Shown: positions 11,752 through 32,162 of the stretch, piece after piece | How positions within the stretch are numbered: the stretch's first letter is position 1 | Layout of the letters: every line of letters starts with the position of its first letter | Assembly (NCBI GenBank): GCA_916613615.1 | Contig: OU744720.1 | Span: 78,519,338-78,583,337 of the forward strand | DNA from: Steromphala cineraria | Lineage: Eukaryota > Mollusca > Gastropoda > Trochida > Trochidae | Direction: 5' to 3' | Length of the DNA stretch: 64,000 nucleotides | Notes under the pieces: generated by a model | Databases searched by the model: none | What the model saw: the letters and a program-made list of their open reading frames with translations, nothing else | What the model was told of the DNA's origin: nothing | Position numbers and translations under genes: made by a program

Positions 11752-13415
11752 TCACTGGGAGGGTCTTAAGACCTGAGTAAACTGTCCTATACCCGCAGCT
11801 AACATGATGACGCCAGATACCGCCTCCAGATAGAAGGCCCAGGAAAGACTGGAGGCGCTTGTTGCGGTGGAACTGAACTCTGCCCCGAAGATGATGACGC
11901 CGATGATAACTAGAACACCTGCAATATCGAACAGATGATCAAGGTTTTTGATGACGATTTGAATTTACATAGGATCACAAGGACTGTGAATTAAGTGTAT
12001 CGATACATGTGTTGAGGAACTTATCTAGATGATGGGACAGACAAGAAAGGAAAGCTTCCAACAGTGACAAGAACAAATCTAAAAGTCTTTGATTCCTTTC
12101 CCTACCGGAAGTAGTTTTCAGGTTCCTCTGTTACAAGTACAAATAATGGTTTCATGTATGTAAATGAGTAGTATTTAACATGATGTTAGCAATATTTCAA
12201 CTATGTATACCTTAAAGGGGCAGTAGCACGTTTTTCGAGGGAATATAAGGTGATGTCAGGAAAATGAAAATAAATGATTCCAATCGAAATACAATGTATT
12301 TAAACTAAATGAAGCAGTAATAATTCAAATATATAATGTAAAGTTAAACCTTACGATTCCTTTTCTTACACAAAATGAATTAAAGGTGTTCAAAAAAAAT
12401 GGCTGCCAATGTATTTTATGTGAATCTTTATAATTTGTTCGCTGACTATGGATGATTGCTTTGTGTAATGAGATTTTTGACAGTATCAAAGTAATACATT
12501 AAGCATTAACGTACAATAATCAGTGACAAATCGAAAATTTAAAATTGTCCAAAAAACGTGCTACTGCCCCTTTAATGTGTATGGATATGTACCACCCCCG
12601 TCTCCCTTTCTCTGTGATCACGCACCTGCTACTACGGCCCCTGCAGCCCCCGGGGTGAGGAGGGTCCTGTTGCCGGTGCGGAGGAAGACTATGACACAGA
12701 TCATCCCGAACAGTGATACAATCGTCCCAAGAATGGCCATTGCCTGAACGGCCCGCAACCACGCTGAAACAGTATTATTGTAGACGTCAACACAAAACAA
12801 TTGGATTCGAATTCTCTTCTGTGTCAGGACCTTTGGAGTTTATGGCAAATGTTGACCCGTATACGTCGCGTTATGGCAAACGAAATGCTTGGCCAAAACC
12901 TCGTAATATGATATTCCATAACTGCTCGGGCAGTCAATGTTTACTACACAAACTATAATAGGTTTTACATTCTTACGCACAATAAGTGAGTTATTGTTAT
13001 GCTCCGCTTGGGCAATATTAAAACGATCAGAGGCGGCGGGGACGCACAAGGAAACAGTGATAATATAATTTAAATGACCTGTGTCAATCTTTGTTATTAA
13101 TATGAAATTAATAAATTAGTGTATTAGAAAAAAATGAGAAAGATCAGCTTCCGAAATGTAAACAGAGGTCGTCTTACAATTGGATCAATGAAGATAGAAG
13201 ATAGTTAACCTACCTGCGAGAACGAAGCCCGCGCTGTACACAGAGCTACAGCCGACGGGATCAATGCATAAGAGCCAGATTCCCTGGTGCCCGATGGAGA
13301 AAACGGCCCAGTAGGGGGACAACATCCCCACAAGGTGCACGATCTTCCCCATGAAGAGAATCCAGTTGAACACCCGTGACTTGATGGGCGGGTAGTGTAT
13401 TCCCTGCCCGTACAT
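11752..13415 (-). CDS. Claudin/PMP22/EMP-like tetraspan membrane protein, complete
   Basis: Three exons on the minus strand (13415-13214, 12763-12626, 11918-11752) splice in phase 1 at both introns and give 168 aa ending in TGA. Residues 14-33 form a first membrane helix. The first extracellular loop then carries W36, G45-I46-W47, C50 and C56, the W-GLW-C-C signature of the claudin superfamily with isoleucine for leucine. Three further helices follow: about 72-92 (AVQAMAILGTIVSLFGMICV), about 108-126 (GAAGAVVAGVLVIIGVIIFG) and about 140-160. The W69-L-R-A stretch before helix 2 is typical of PMP22/EMP relatives. The short tail lacks an obvious PDZ-binding end. It probably sits in the plasma membrane at cell contacts or as a channel-associated subunit; the precise role is unknown. 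Invertebrates have many such paralogues, so no symbol is given. A TTAA-flanked MITE lies in the second intron. Confidence 0.85.
12216..12571. mobile_element. TTAA-flanked MITE, copy 1
   Basis: A 356-bp element has inverted ends: aggggcagtagcacgttttt on the left and its complement aaaaacgtgctactgcccct on the right. It is bounded by TTAA on both sides (12212-12215 and 12572-12575), the target preference of piggyBac-like elements. It lies in the second intron of the tetraspan gene, about 50 bases from the splice donor at 12625. A second, more worn copy with the same interior is at 38419-38765 in ADI1. No protein is encoded. Confidence 0.85.
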
Positions 13416-14191
13416 TTTACTGAGTATTATTTAAAGAGTTACTTAAATAATCGGGTAATATGAAGATGATCCCTTGTTCGGTAATTGTGAAATAACTGAA
13501 TGTTCCCGTTATCGTGATTTCATAGAAATCCGATAGGTTATCTCTTTACACTGAAGGAGATAACGGATAACCCGTGACCGTCATCCAGTCGTATCACCAC
13601 ATGACCTGCTACCAGTTGACTTGACTTGGGAAGAGACCACATCACAACAACAGGGTGGCAGTACACTAGTTGAATAGCTTATAGTGTACGGTTAGAATTG
13701 TCCTTACGTATTACAACAATCCTTAAGTTAATCATTTCATTCAAACAAAGTTTTGCCGGTTTCGTTTTTGTCGAAGCTAACTATCCAAAATTAGAATAAG
13801 GTAAATGATCACGATCTTTGGATAAAACTATGAGCTTCTGTCGGCATCCCCAAAGCGTACATTTATATATCCAAATCACCCAAAAGACAAATCTACAGAT
13901 TTTGATTAGTCATCATATTAAGTTTTAATATTTTATTTTACAAAAGTCTATAAATAACACGCCCCATCAAACTCAGAAAATGGTTGCCATTATTTTGCCA
14001 GCTGAAGGTTGACTTCTTAACTCTGAAAACACTGAAAAGCTTGAGAATGCTTATTGCATGGATTTTTGTTTGTTATTTTGACCATAATGGTCAGTGTCTC
14101 ATCCGAAGGAGCCAGTCGAGCGTAAAAGTTATCTGGCCCAGCATTGATGACATTAGACCCTGGGGGATTCATCTCGATCGTGTGCATAGAG

Positions 14192-14335
14192 GTTATCATG
14201 CGAGTGTGTTTTGGGATCTTAAATATCCTGCATTAGGAATAAACATTGTATTTTGCGAGCCTTGGCGAGCTAAATACATAGTGTTTATTCCTAATGCAGG
14301 ATATTTACGATCCCAAAACACACGAGCATGATAAC
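14192..14335. mobile_element. Foldback element, about 60-bp arms
   Basis: The left arm begins gttatcatgcgagtgtgttt and the right arm ends with its near complement aaaacacacgagcatgataac. The arms stay complementary through ggatcttaaatatcctgcat and gcaggatatttacgatcc. About 20 bases separate them. It is non-coding and probably a MITE. Confidence 0.8.
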
Positions 14336-14338
14336 TTC

Positions 14339-14458
14339 TTTATCATACAATGTCATTTTAAAATTTAAGTTGAAATTGTTTTAATATTCGCGCCCAACGG
14401 ATATCGAAAATATCCGTTGGCTTTATTATGCCGAGAACACTATCCATTGTATGATAAA
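14339..14458. mobile_element. Small foldback with 14-bp ends and inner palindrome
   Basis: The outer ends tttatcatacaatg and cattgtatgataaa are perfect complements. In the middle, ccaacggatat and atatccgttgg form a second hairpin around cgaaa. It abuts the preceding foldback with only three bases between them. No coding content. Confidence 0.75.
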
Positions 14459-14927
14459 TGTAGATATCTTGAAGAGACCTTCGACATCGCCAAGTGTTCG
14501 CTAAAAAGGGTCGTAACACTTCCATGAGAAATGTCATAATCTGAAGATATGTTGTTGATCTTTATTGCACAATCACTTTCTCACAGACTCATAGCGATAA
14601 CACCACAATTTTAAGGACGGGGCTGCTATCAGTTTTATGCAGTTTCCGCCGCCGCTTTTTAAAACTCATGTACATGTGTTACTGTTAACAGCTCTTAGGA
14701 ATTATTTTGACAGGTTCACATTCAAGAACAAAGGTCGAGGTAACGAGTTTTTTAATCACTAAAAAAATCTTTGTAAACACGATATGTTAGAACCTTTATG
14801 TGCTATGAAGCTCTTACTTGGTTTATATCATCTTTGGAGAAGTAAAAAAAAATGTAAATGTTTTCAGTTTTAATTGGTCAACGGTCAAAGGGGGGAATAT
14901 CAAACAATGATATATATGGATTGCTGA

Positions 14928-14950
14928 GTTGGGGGGGGGGGGGGGGGGCC
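14928..14950 (+). repeat. Poly-G run
   Basis: An uninterrupted run of about 19 G residues is followed by cccaaac. It could form a G-quadruplex or mark an assembly-difficult site. Similar G and C runs occur at 19400-19480 and 55575-55588. Confidence 0.9.
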
Positions 14951-15064
14951 CAAACTTTTTTGGGGAGAGCGGGGGTTGCCTTTCCAAAAAATATAAAAAT
15001 GATTTATATGGATTCCTGTGTGGGGACCCAAATTTGGTTTAATAATAGTGAATTTTATGGATAA

Positions 15065-15560
15065 AAGATTATTTAAGTGTTGAATGATTGATGATTTAAT
15101 GTTGAATGATTGATGGATTGATTTTAATGTTGAATGATTGATTGTTTAGTGTTGAATGATTGATTGATTAGTGTTGAATTATATATTGTTTAGTGTTGAA
15201 TTATTTATTGTTTAGTGTTGAATTATTTTCAATGATTGATGAATAATTGATTTATGATTGATAGGTTATTGATTGATGATTGGTGAATGATTGTTACGGG
15301 CCCGTTCGTTTAAGTGTTGAAAGATTGATAAATGATAATCTTTAAGTGTTGAATGGTTGATTATAGAAGATAATGATTGTTTTAGTGTTTTATAATTGTT
15401 AATTGTTTGATTGATCATGAATTGATAACGAATGATTGAAAATTGCTGATTAATGCTTGATGAATTAATGATTTATGACTCATAGTCGTAGATGGATGAT
15501 TGATGGATTTCATGATGGAAGTAATTCATGGATGATTTATGACTCATAGAGTGATTAATG
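15065..15560. repeat. TTGAATGATTGAT-like low-complexity array
   Basis: Degenerate copies of gtgttgaatgattgatt recur about every 20-30 bases from 15070 to 15400, then decay into tgatgaat and gatgatt words. No open frame of note. It is an old minisatellite or slippage-derived tract. Confidence 0.7.
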
Positions 15561-15934
15561 ATAACTGATGATAATGATAATTTTGTTGTTGGTATCGATA
15601 ATATAATAATAATTGACCTTATAACCTTGAAATAAATAGGAAGCATTCTCCAAATTCTGTAAGTTTATCTCCATCATTTCTTCTTGTTTTTCATTAACTC
15701 CTTTGGTCTCAGAAACTTAAATAAGCTCAAATGTCAATTTTACTCTGTGAATAGGTCAAAAATGTTTTAATAGCTTAAATATTCATAACAGCTTTGATAT
15801 ACTCAGATATTTTCAGTCACGTGAAAAGATCATTTAAATTTGGCCTAAATATCACACTTAAAAACGTGAATGATGAACGTGAAACAAAAAGCTAAAATGG
15901 TCAAATACGTGTTCCAGGTAAGAATAGAAAAGTA

Positions 15935-16285
15935 TAGCCTTAGCTCTGTACCTCATCTGGCTTTTTGCAGCTATTTTCTAGCCTTTATAGGTTAAAGACA
16001 ACAGGGTCACAATATCTTTGAAAATAATGTTTCTTGCAAAATGGAAATCACTTCAAAGGATCGCATTTTGTTCTGAAAATGGATATAATAAAGCTTTAAA
16101 GCTCCGAAGGGCATTGTCCTTATTAGGGGCAACAAATTCACCACAAATTCTAATCATATTTTTTAAAATAGTCTGTATACAACAAATCAGTTTTTTATGC
16201 CTTTTAAATAATATGGAAATAAATTTAGATTTTAAGGGCATGGCCCCAGTGAAAAGATCTCACTTATTCACATCAGCAGGTAGTT
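15935..16285. repeat. Worn single-unit relative of the tandem-core element
   Basis: It starts like the intact copies (gctctgtacctcatctggct, compare gctctgtagctcatcaggct at 20401 and 22660) and contains ttttaagggcatggcccc, the phrase found in the 22.8-23.3 kb array. The end is unclear. It is probably one degraded unit. Confidence 0.5.
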
Positions 16286-17510
16286 AAAACTTTTGCAAGA
16301 TAAATTATCTATGAACGTGTAATTAAAAGGAAGAAAAAATAATTCCTTTAAAACGATTAGAAAACACAAATTCATGGGGGTAATTCACGTACATGTATGT
16401 TTCAATTTATGTTTCACATTATATCAGACATATTAAATACAGACAAACTGACAGGCACGCAGACAAACCGATACATTTTGTTATTTGCCATATATAGTTC
16501 AAAGTCTCTTTCTTACAAAGATGAAACACACATCTTTCAATGATGTTTAAGATCAAATGTTTTTTAGGAAAAGTGTTTAAAGTATTAAAGGGACATTCCT
16601 GCCCATATGTCCGTTTCAGTGGTGATGGGGTAGACCTAGCTTCTACTTTCCCTGACCCCTGAGCTTTTATGCCCCACCCCCTGGGAAGGTTGGGGTAATA
16701 TCTAAATATCCTCGCATTTGCGAGGTAAAAAAAATCTTAACCCTTTCCCATTTACAATTCTAATTACAGGGTAGATCCCTAAAAAGGATAAAATGTTTTC
16801 TCCCATCCCAATCCAAATCCCCTCGCTCTCCCTCTCCCACACCCCCTCCCCACTTTTCTTTAAAATAAAAGTACCGAGGGTACAGAAGCTCACCTTAAAA
16901 TGAATGATGTGGTAAAATGGTTTAATTATACATGTAACCATCTTTTATATAATTGATTATGGCTGCCATCATGATTTTTTTATCTTTTTAAATACTAGTC
17001 TTCTTTTGGAAACGACTAGAGCTTGAACAAACATTAATACACGAATGATATAATCATGATAAGTTAACAAGCAGTAGGTTTTTGTATAACGTTTTTGTAT
17101 ATCTATGGCTGAATTGGTGACCATCTTGTACTTTTTAATCTTCAAAATGCTACTTTTATGTGGGCATCCGTATTAATTTCATTATGATATCTTGATTGGT
17201 TTAGGTGTATCCATTTGAATGTCATTCATTACTTACAGGATGGTGGCCACTTACATTTGTTTTGTAGTAAAATTATTAAATTGATTTCAAGATTATTTCA
17301 CTGATGGTTATGCTGCATGGGATATTGAGAATCCCAAAAGTACAGATTATTCAAGGAAAATGAATGACTGATTGAGAGGAAAGTCATAAACACAGCAATG
17401 CATAAGACACGTTTATTTTGTTCACATAATATTTACATGTCAAGTGACCATGAGATGTCTTTCATTAAAGTATCAATTTATTTAACACTCATACAGTACT
17501 ATAATGGTAA

Positions 17511-17956
17511 ACATTTTTGCATTGTCAAATCAACAGAGAGATATGACAAATCAAATTTCCTTACTTTTCTTACTAAACCCTTTTCGATTTTCATCTGCAT
17601 ATTTATTCCACATCAACTTATCATGTAGATTGCTAAACACAAAGCTTATTGTAGACAAGTTTTGTGTAAGTTGTTATTCTTAGAAAGAACATATCACTGT
17701 CATGAGAATACAAGTCCATAACTTTTATTGCATACATTTTTGCATTGTCAAATCAACAGAGAGATATGACAAATCAAATTTCCTTACTTTTCTTACTAAA
17801 CCCTTTTCGATTTTCATCTGCATATTTATTCCACATCAACTTATCATGTAGATTGCTAAACACAAAGCTTATTGTAGACAAGTTTTGTGTAAGTTGTTAT
17901 TCTTAGAAAAAACATATCACTGTCATGAGAATACAAGTCCATAACTTTTATTGCAT
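17511..17956. repeat. 223-bp tandem duplication
   Basis: Two adjacent copies start acatttttgcattgtcaaat at 17511 and 17734. They differ by about one base over their whole length (tcttagaaagaac versus tcttagaaaaaac near 17691 and 17914), so the duplication is recent, or is kept alike by conversion, or is an assembly artefact. Confidence 0.9.
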
Positions 17957-18409
17957 ACACATGGGCCATGGCCATATAGCATAATGCTCTACCATATCAA
18001 TTGGGTCAGGTTGATTATGCAACAGACTAGCAGCTGACACTGTGATGCTAGCAGCCTGCCTTGGGATGTGTATTAGACAACATAGTGGAATATCTGAACT
18101 CTGGTTGACCCCTTATGTGTGGTATTTAAAGGAATATAAGGGAGATACCATTGTTTAAAATTTAACATGTTTAATGTGATTTGGTTTTTGCAGCTAGTTG
18201 CCATAAAGATTTTAAACAAATTAATCAATTATGTTTGTCTTTCATCTTAATTTTTTTTAGAAACACTTAAAAATATAGAACAACTTGCACGACAATCTTA
18301 AATATTCCATATTTAAGATAATATTATGATTAGTAAGTTCAAATTAGAGAATTTATATGGTGCCAGTGATCACTTGATGAAAGCTTAAAATTTAATAATA
18401 ATGATGTGT

Positions 18410-19210
18410 CATCTGCAGCTGAAAAGTCAATATGGCTGCTATTGCGGCCATCTTGGATTCTCAAAACTTAAACGTCTACCTTTCTGTGCGGAATCACTAT
18501 AGATATAACATACTACAATATAAAAATGATATCTAGATTGGTTTAGGAGAAATAGTCTTTGTCATGAAATCTAATTGAAAATTCAATATGGCTGCCATGG
18601 TGGCCATATTGGATTCTCAAAACTTTAACGTCTACCTTTCTGTGCGGAATCACCATAGGTATAACATACTACAATTTCAGAATGATATCTGTATTCGTTT
18701 CAAAGGAGTAGTCTTTTTCATGAAATCTAATTGAAAATTCAATATGGCTGTCATGGCGGCCATCTTGGATTCTCAAAACTGAAACGTCTACCTTTCTGTG
18801 AGGAATCACCATGGGTATAACATACTACAATTTCAGAATGATATCTGTATTTGTTTCGAAGGAGTAGTCTTTTTCATGAAATCTAATTGAAAATTCAATA
18901 TGGCTGTCATGGCGGCCATCTTGGATTCTCAAAACTGAAACGTCTACCTTTCTGTGAGGAATCACCATGGGTATAACATACTACAATTTCAGAATGATAT
19001 CTGTATTCGTTTAGAAGGAGTAGTCTTTTTCATGAAAGCTAATTGAAAATTCAATATGGCTGTCATGGCGGCCATCTTGGATTCTCAAAACTGAAACGTC
19101 TACCTTTCTGTGGGGAATCACCATGGGTATAACATACTACAATTTCAGAATGATATCTGAATTCGTTTAGGAGGAGTAGTCTTTTTCGTGAAAGTTTACG
19201 GACGGACGGA
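18410..19210. repeat. 156-bp tandem array
   Basis: About five units of 156 bp. The phrases ggattctcaaaact, cgtctacctttctgtg and catactacaatttcagaatg recur once per unit. It forms the right-hand core of the element at 16887-19287. Confidence 0.9.
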
Positions 19211-19319
19211 CAGACGGACGGACGGACAGACGGACGACGGACGAAGCGCCATGACATAAGCTCACATTTACTTTGTAAAGGTGAGCTAAAAATTGTCAAC
19301 CGAAAATCTTACTGTTCAG

Positions 19320-19480
19320 GGAGGGGGGCCCGTTCATCTCATTTTTCCTTCCCCCTAAAATACAGAGTTAAAGTGACTTTTTCTATAAAAAAAATTCTTG
19401 AAAGGTGGGGGGGCAGGGCCCCCCCCCCAGGTTCGGAAGTGGGGGGGCCGGGCCCCCCTGTGCCCCCCCCCCCCTGTTCC
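19320..19480. repeat. G/C homopolymer-rich foldback remnant
   Basis: Alternating runs of G and C (gtgggggggcagggcccccc, then cggaagtgggggggccgggc) can pair with one another. A minus-strand open frame here reads only proline/glycine runs and is not a gene. Confidence 0.6.
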
Positions 19481-19701
19481 TACGCCTATGATATATAACA
19501 GTCCTTCCGTCTGTTCTTCCAGTAGTTTTCTCAAAAACTGTTGGTGAATGTCAACCAAATAATGCAAACTCAGCCAATCTCTAACAATTTCAGTATCTGA
19601 TTGTTTCCGTGGAAGTGTAACCTTTTAGCCTTGGTTTATTCATCCTGTCTCAGTGTACGCACGTTACCCTTACTCCACTAATCTGTACCCAGAGCTCAGA
19701 A

Positions 19702-19835
19702 GCTAGATTCGCTCGCGCAGCCCAACTTGAGATATAGCCAATCAAATCATTTTCTCGCCACCTTCTTGATAAATTTCAACGAGAAAATTATATGATTGGC
19801 TATATCCCAAGTCGGGCCGCGCAAGCGAATCTAGC
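19702..19835. mobile_element. Foldback/MITE with CCAAT-bearing arms
   Basis: The left arm gctagattcgctcgcgcagc continues through ggatatagccaatca-like sequence and is mirrored by the right arm ending gcgcaagcgaatctagc. The arms are about 55 bp with few mismatches; an inner pair attttctcg and cgagaaaat extends them. It lies about 300 bp beyond the stop codon of PSMD14. Confidence 0.8.
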
Positions 19836-20142
19836 AATATATATGATATTGTTCCCTGTAACAAAACTCCAAAACAAGACAGATGTTTAAACATTTAATT
19901 TACGATATATTACAAATGAAATGGACATAACAGAACAATGATCATAGTACTGCCTCCATGCAGGTGTAAAGCATCAGTGACTGATCCAGTAATTTTCAAA
20001 GTGAAAAGTTCTGCACTTTGCAGTCAATGAAATATAAATGTTCTCTATAATTTGCGTACAGCAGTTCATGTTATTGTACACGACACTTCTGGCAACACAC
20101 TGTGGCTGTTTACAGAGATGAGATTGTGGACATTGTTAAGTT

Positions 20143-29329
<9,187 letters not shown>

Positions 29330-29531
29330 CTGAAATCAAATGAAATACAAATTCATGCACGAAAACCGAACAATGACATGAATTCGAATATTTAAGGTCT
29401 TAGTCTTTAGAAAATGGGTAAAATCACAGATCATACTCAAATATCTGATAATAAACAAACATTAAATCGTTTGAAACAATAGTTATTACATAATCAATCG
29501 ACACAAATGATACAGAAAAAGGCATACTCAC

Positions 29532-29575
29532 GCCGACGAACAAAATGACAATGCAGTTGTTACCGGAAGTAAAAT
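29532..29575 (-). promoter_or_regulatory. PSMD14 5'-UTR exon end and ETS-like promoter motif
   Basis: On the minus strand a sequence ending CGTCGGC is followed by GTGAGT, a strong donor (GT at 29531-29530). It would join the acceptor TTTGATTTCAG before 29329, ahead of the ATG at 29313. About 30 bases upstream of the donor is ACTTCCGGT (complement near 29562-29570), the ETS/GABP-type site common in promoters or first exons of TATA-less housekeeping genes. The transcription start is not determined. Confidence 0.6.
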
Positions 29576-29639
29576 TGATTTGTGGGAGGGAGTGGTTGTT
29601 ATTTACAGTTGTGTGCAATGACTGCTCCCTCACAATCCT

Positions 29640-32160
29640 TAGCTTCTAAAACCGGGGAAATATTTCAAATTCAAACTTTGTTTAACTAAATAATTACTAA
29701 TCATACTTTTCTTTATGTTTTTTTTTTAAATTCATATCCGATGAATATATTTGATGACGATATTTTTATTTAGTATAATATTAAAAAGTTAAGCATGAAG
29801 TATATGAATTAGATCAACAACAATGCCCCGAAAATTGTCTGTGTATCATATCACATACCATATAATATTTTCATCTTATTAATCAAAGTCATAAATATAT
29901 CGGCATCTAGAATCATTTAGAGTCAGAGTTATTTTCGGGTTTAATGTGTATATTCATGTTGTGTTATTATAACAGTAAAACTTGAAGGTCCTCTCGTAAA
30001 ACCAATTTTAGCATAGGCATTATTCGCTTGGGTTTTTTAATAAATCTCATGATTTAGCTTTGAGCTTTTAGATTTTAGAATACATGGAAAGATTAAGCTA
30101 TAACCATCTGTAAAAGTAATGTTGATATGTATTGTAGGTCTAACCCGAAAGTCATCTCACGTTTAACATGCAATGACATGAGGTTGATACCTGCAAGCAT
30201 TTTAAAAATCAATGCCCAAATGACCAATTAATGGTAAAGGTGGGATTTACTTATTTGTTTCCTCCAAGGTGATAATATAAATGTGTGCGCTTTTAACGTG
30301 CTGAACTGTCTGACAGTCATAGATATATATGTGCTTTACCAAAACGCTATTACATAATATTTTTCATACATAAATAAAGATGGAAAAACATGTTATTGTC
30401 ATTATTATGTTTTTTTTTCACTGAAACGATTACCTTGAAACCGTGAATCATTTTGATCGTAACATTTGGTGTTGGTGAAATAAGCAAGCACCAAAGAGAG
30501 TCATATTAATCAAAGTTGATGCATGATATCAACATTGATCTAATATTATAGAGATTCAAATTAACTCAGCGAGATTAGCTCATAAAGCATGATGCGTTAC
30601 TTAGCAGCTGTAGAACTTATTACGTATTATCAGGGTTTTAGGAAAGCAAGCCTAAGAAGTTCATGGGATACTCAGTATTCGAAAAATATTTCCATTTAGA
30701 TGGATGCCTATGGAGTTCTATTTTATGTCAAAGTGTGTCAAATGGAATAACCATCCCTCTCTATACTACAAGTAGTCAATGTAACCACCTGTGGTTCTTC
30801 CATATTTGACATTTGTTTGCGCTGTAGAAAATGTTAATCACGGGTTTTAAGTTTACCAAACATTTTAGACACCTGAAGAGGATGAAACTTTGAATAATCA
30901 AGATGCCGCCCTATTCTTTGGATTCTGCATGAAACATAACATTAGTTTTCAAGATTCCTCACGCGGTCTCTTTCCCTAGGTCATCGCTAAACTAATATTT
31001 CCTTTATTAATGGTTTCATGATTGTTGTTCCATATGACTGTCTCTTAAAAACATTTCGAATACAAGCCCATGTCGTCGAATGTAATACTATATTATACAC
31101 TTAAATAATCATGAAAAAGAAAAGAATTAAATGCATGTACATACATATTTCATATGATTGTTCTCCTGTTCAAGCTCTGTGTTGATGTAAAACAAATTCC
31201 TGAAAAGGCAATAAAGTATTATTATTATTATTATTAATTACTCATGGTGAGGTCATTATGTGAAATACAAGGACTCGAGACCTGACTCCCGGAGGTCTAA
31301 CCTTTTCTTTTTTTTTTTTTTTTTTTAGGTCTAACCTGACCAAGGACGGAGGTTCGAGAGATTTGGATTCCATTGGATTCACCTCAACTGAAGTCAATAA
31401 TTGCATATTATTGTTCACTTTAAAAAAAAAACAATTTACCGCCCTGCATGAACTTGGTTTCCCCAAAATAACGGCACGTTAGTTATCACTTGAATACAGC
31501 TACCAGTATTTAATAGGGCCTCCTGTTTATTGGTAACTACATATGAAAAAAATGTAGAGACATGTTTGTGCTTTATAGATTCTTATCAACTGGTAAAATT
31601 CATATCTTAGCCTTCTGGTGTCTCATTTTTCAATCATATTGAAAAGGCTGATTTTTTTTAATCATTTTAACTTACAATAGGAAGTTAACCTCAACGTTTG
31701 ATTTTTTGTAACGGTAAGGACACAATATTATTTTGTTAATTTCATTTTGCAAACTAAATTGAATACTTAAGTTATAGTTTCCGTTTTAATTTTATTTTAT
31801 TATTTTGTAACGGTACTGACAAATCTGTAACAAAAGTGACATTTGGTATTTTATTGATTATTTGGTTATTATTGTAAGGGCAAATTGTTGAAACGGTTGT
31901 GACATTTTTGTGTGTTTGTGCATTTTTTGTAATTTGTTTTGAGAAAAAAAACACCATAAAATCACCTGTATTATAATACTATCGTTGGTTTATTGTGAAG
32001 AAATAGAAACCCAAATATATTTCTACAAAATATACATGTACTTCTCTTGAGGAAGTAAGGCTCTTGACAATTATACGGTGAATGTATTTGTCTGTTTGTA
32101 TTTCTATAATTTTGTACAACATGTCTGATTGTAGAGTTTTTCTTAATTTTGAAATAAATG
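29640..32160. other. Gene-free spacer upstream of PSMD14
   Basis: AT-rich sequence with no recognisable exon. It holds an ATT microsatellite near 31216-31235 and a T run of about 20 near 31307-31326. A minus-strand frame at 31242-31466 is only the translation of these tracts and their surroundings. Confidence 0.6.
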
Positions 32161-32162
32161 AC

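Larger units (their letters stand above)
13416..16886. other. Gene-free spacer with foldbacks and low-complexity DNA
   Basis: No exon was recognised. Contents are two adjacent foldbacks (14192-14335 and 14339-14458), a run of 19 or so G (near 14930-14948), TTGA/TGAT-rich low-complexity sequence (about 15065-15560) and a worn relative of the tandem-core elements (about 15935-16285). The open frames at 13984-14331 and 14017-14199 are two readings of the foldback. Confidence 0.6.
16887..19287. mobile_element. 2.4-kb element with agctcacctt ends, internal 223-bp duplication and 156-bp array
   Basis: The ends agctcacctt (16887-16896) and aaggtgagct (19278-19287) are perfect inverted 10-mers. The interior holds a 223-bp direct duplication (17511-17733 and 17734-17956). 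It also holds a 156-bp tandem array in which ttgaaaattcaatatgg recurs at 18575, 18731, 18887 and 19043, and a cggacggacagacgg microsatellite just before the right end. Units carry the mirrored pair ggctgccatggcggccatc. No transposase was seen. The architecture matches the other tandem-core elements here, so a shared replication mechanism is likely. A Helitron-like or pearl-type assignment is inference. Confidence 0.8.

Noticed and set aside
12520..12958. Plus- and minus-strand frames over the tetraspan gene
   Set aside because: Only 12626-12763 on the minus strand splices into the tetraspan protein; the others are shadows or MITE sequence.
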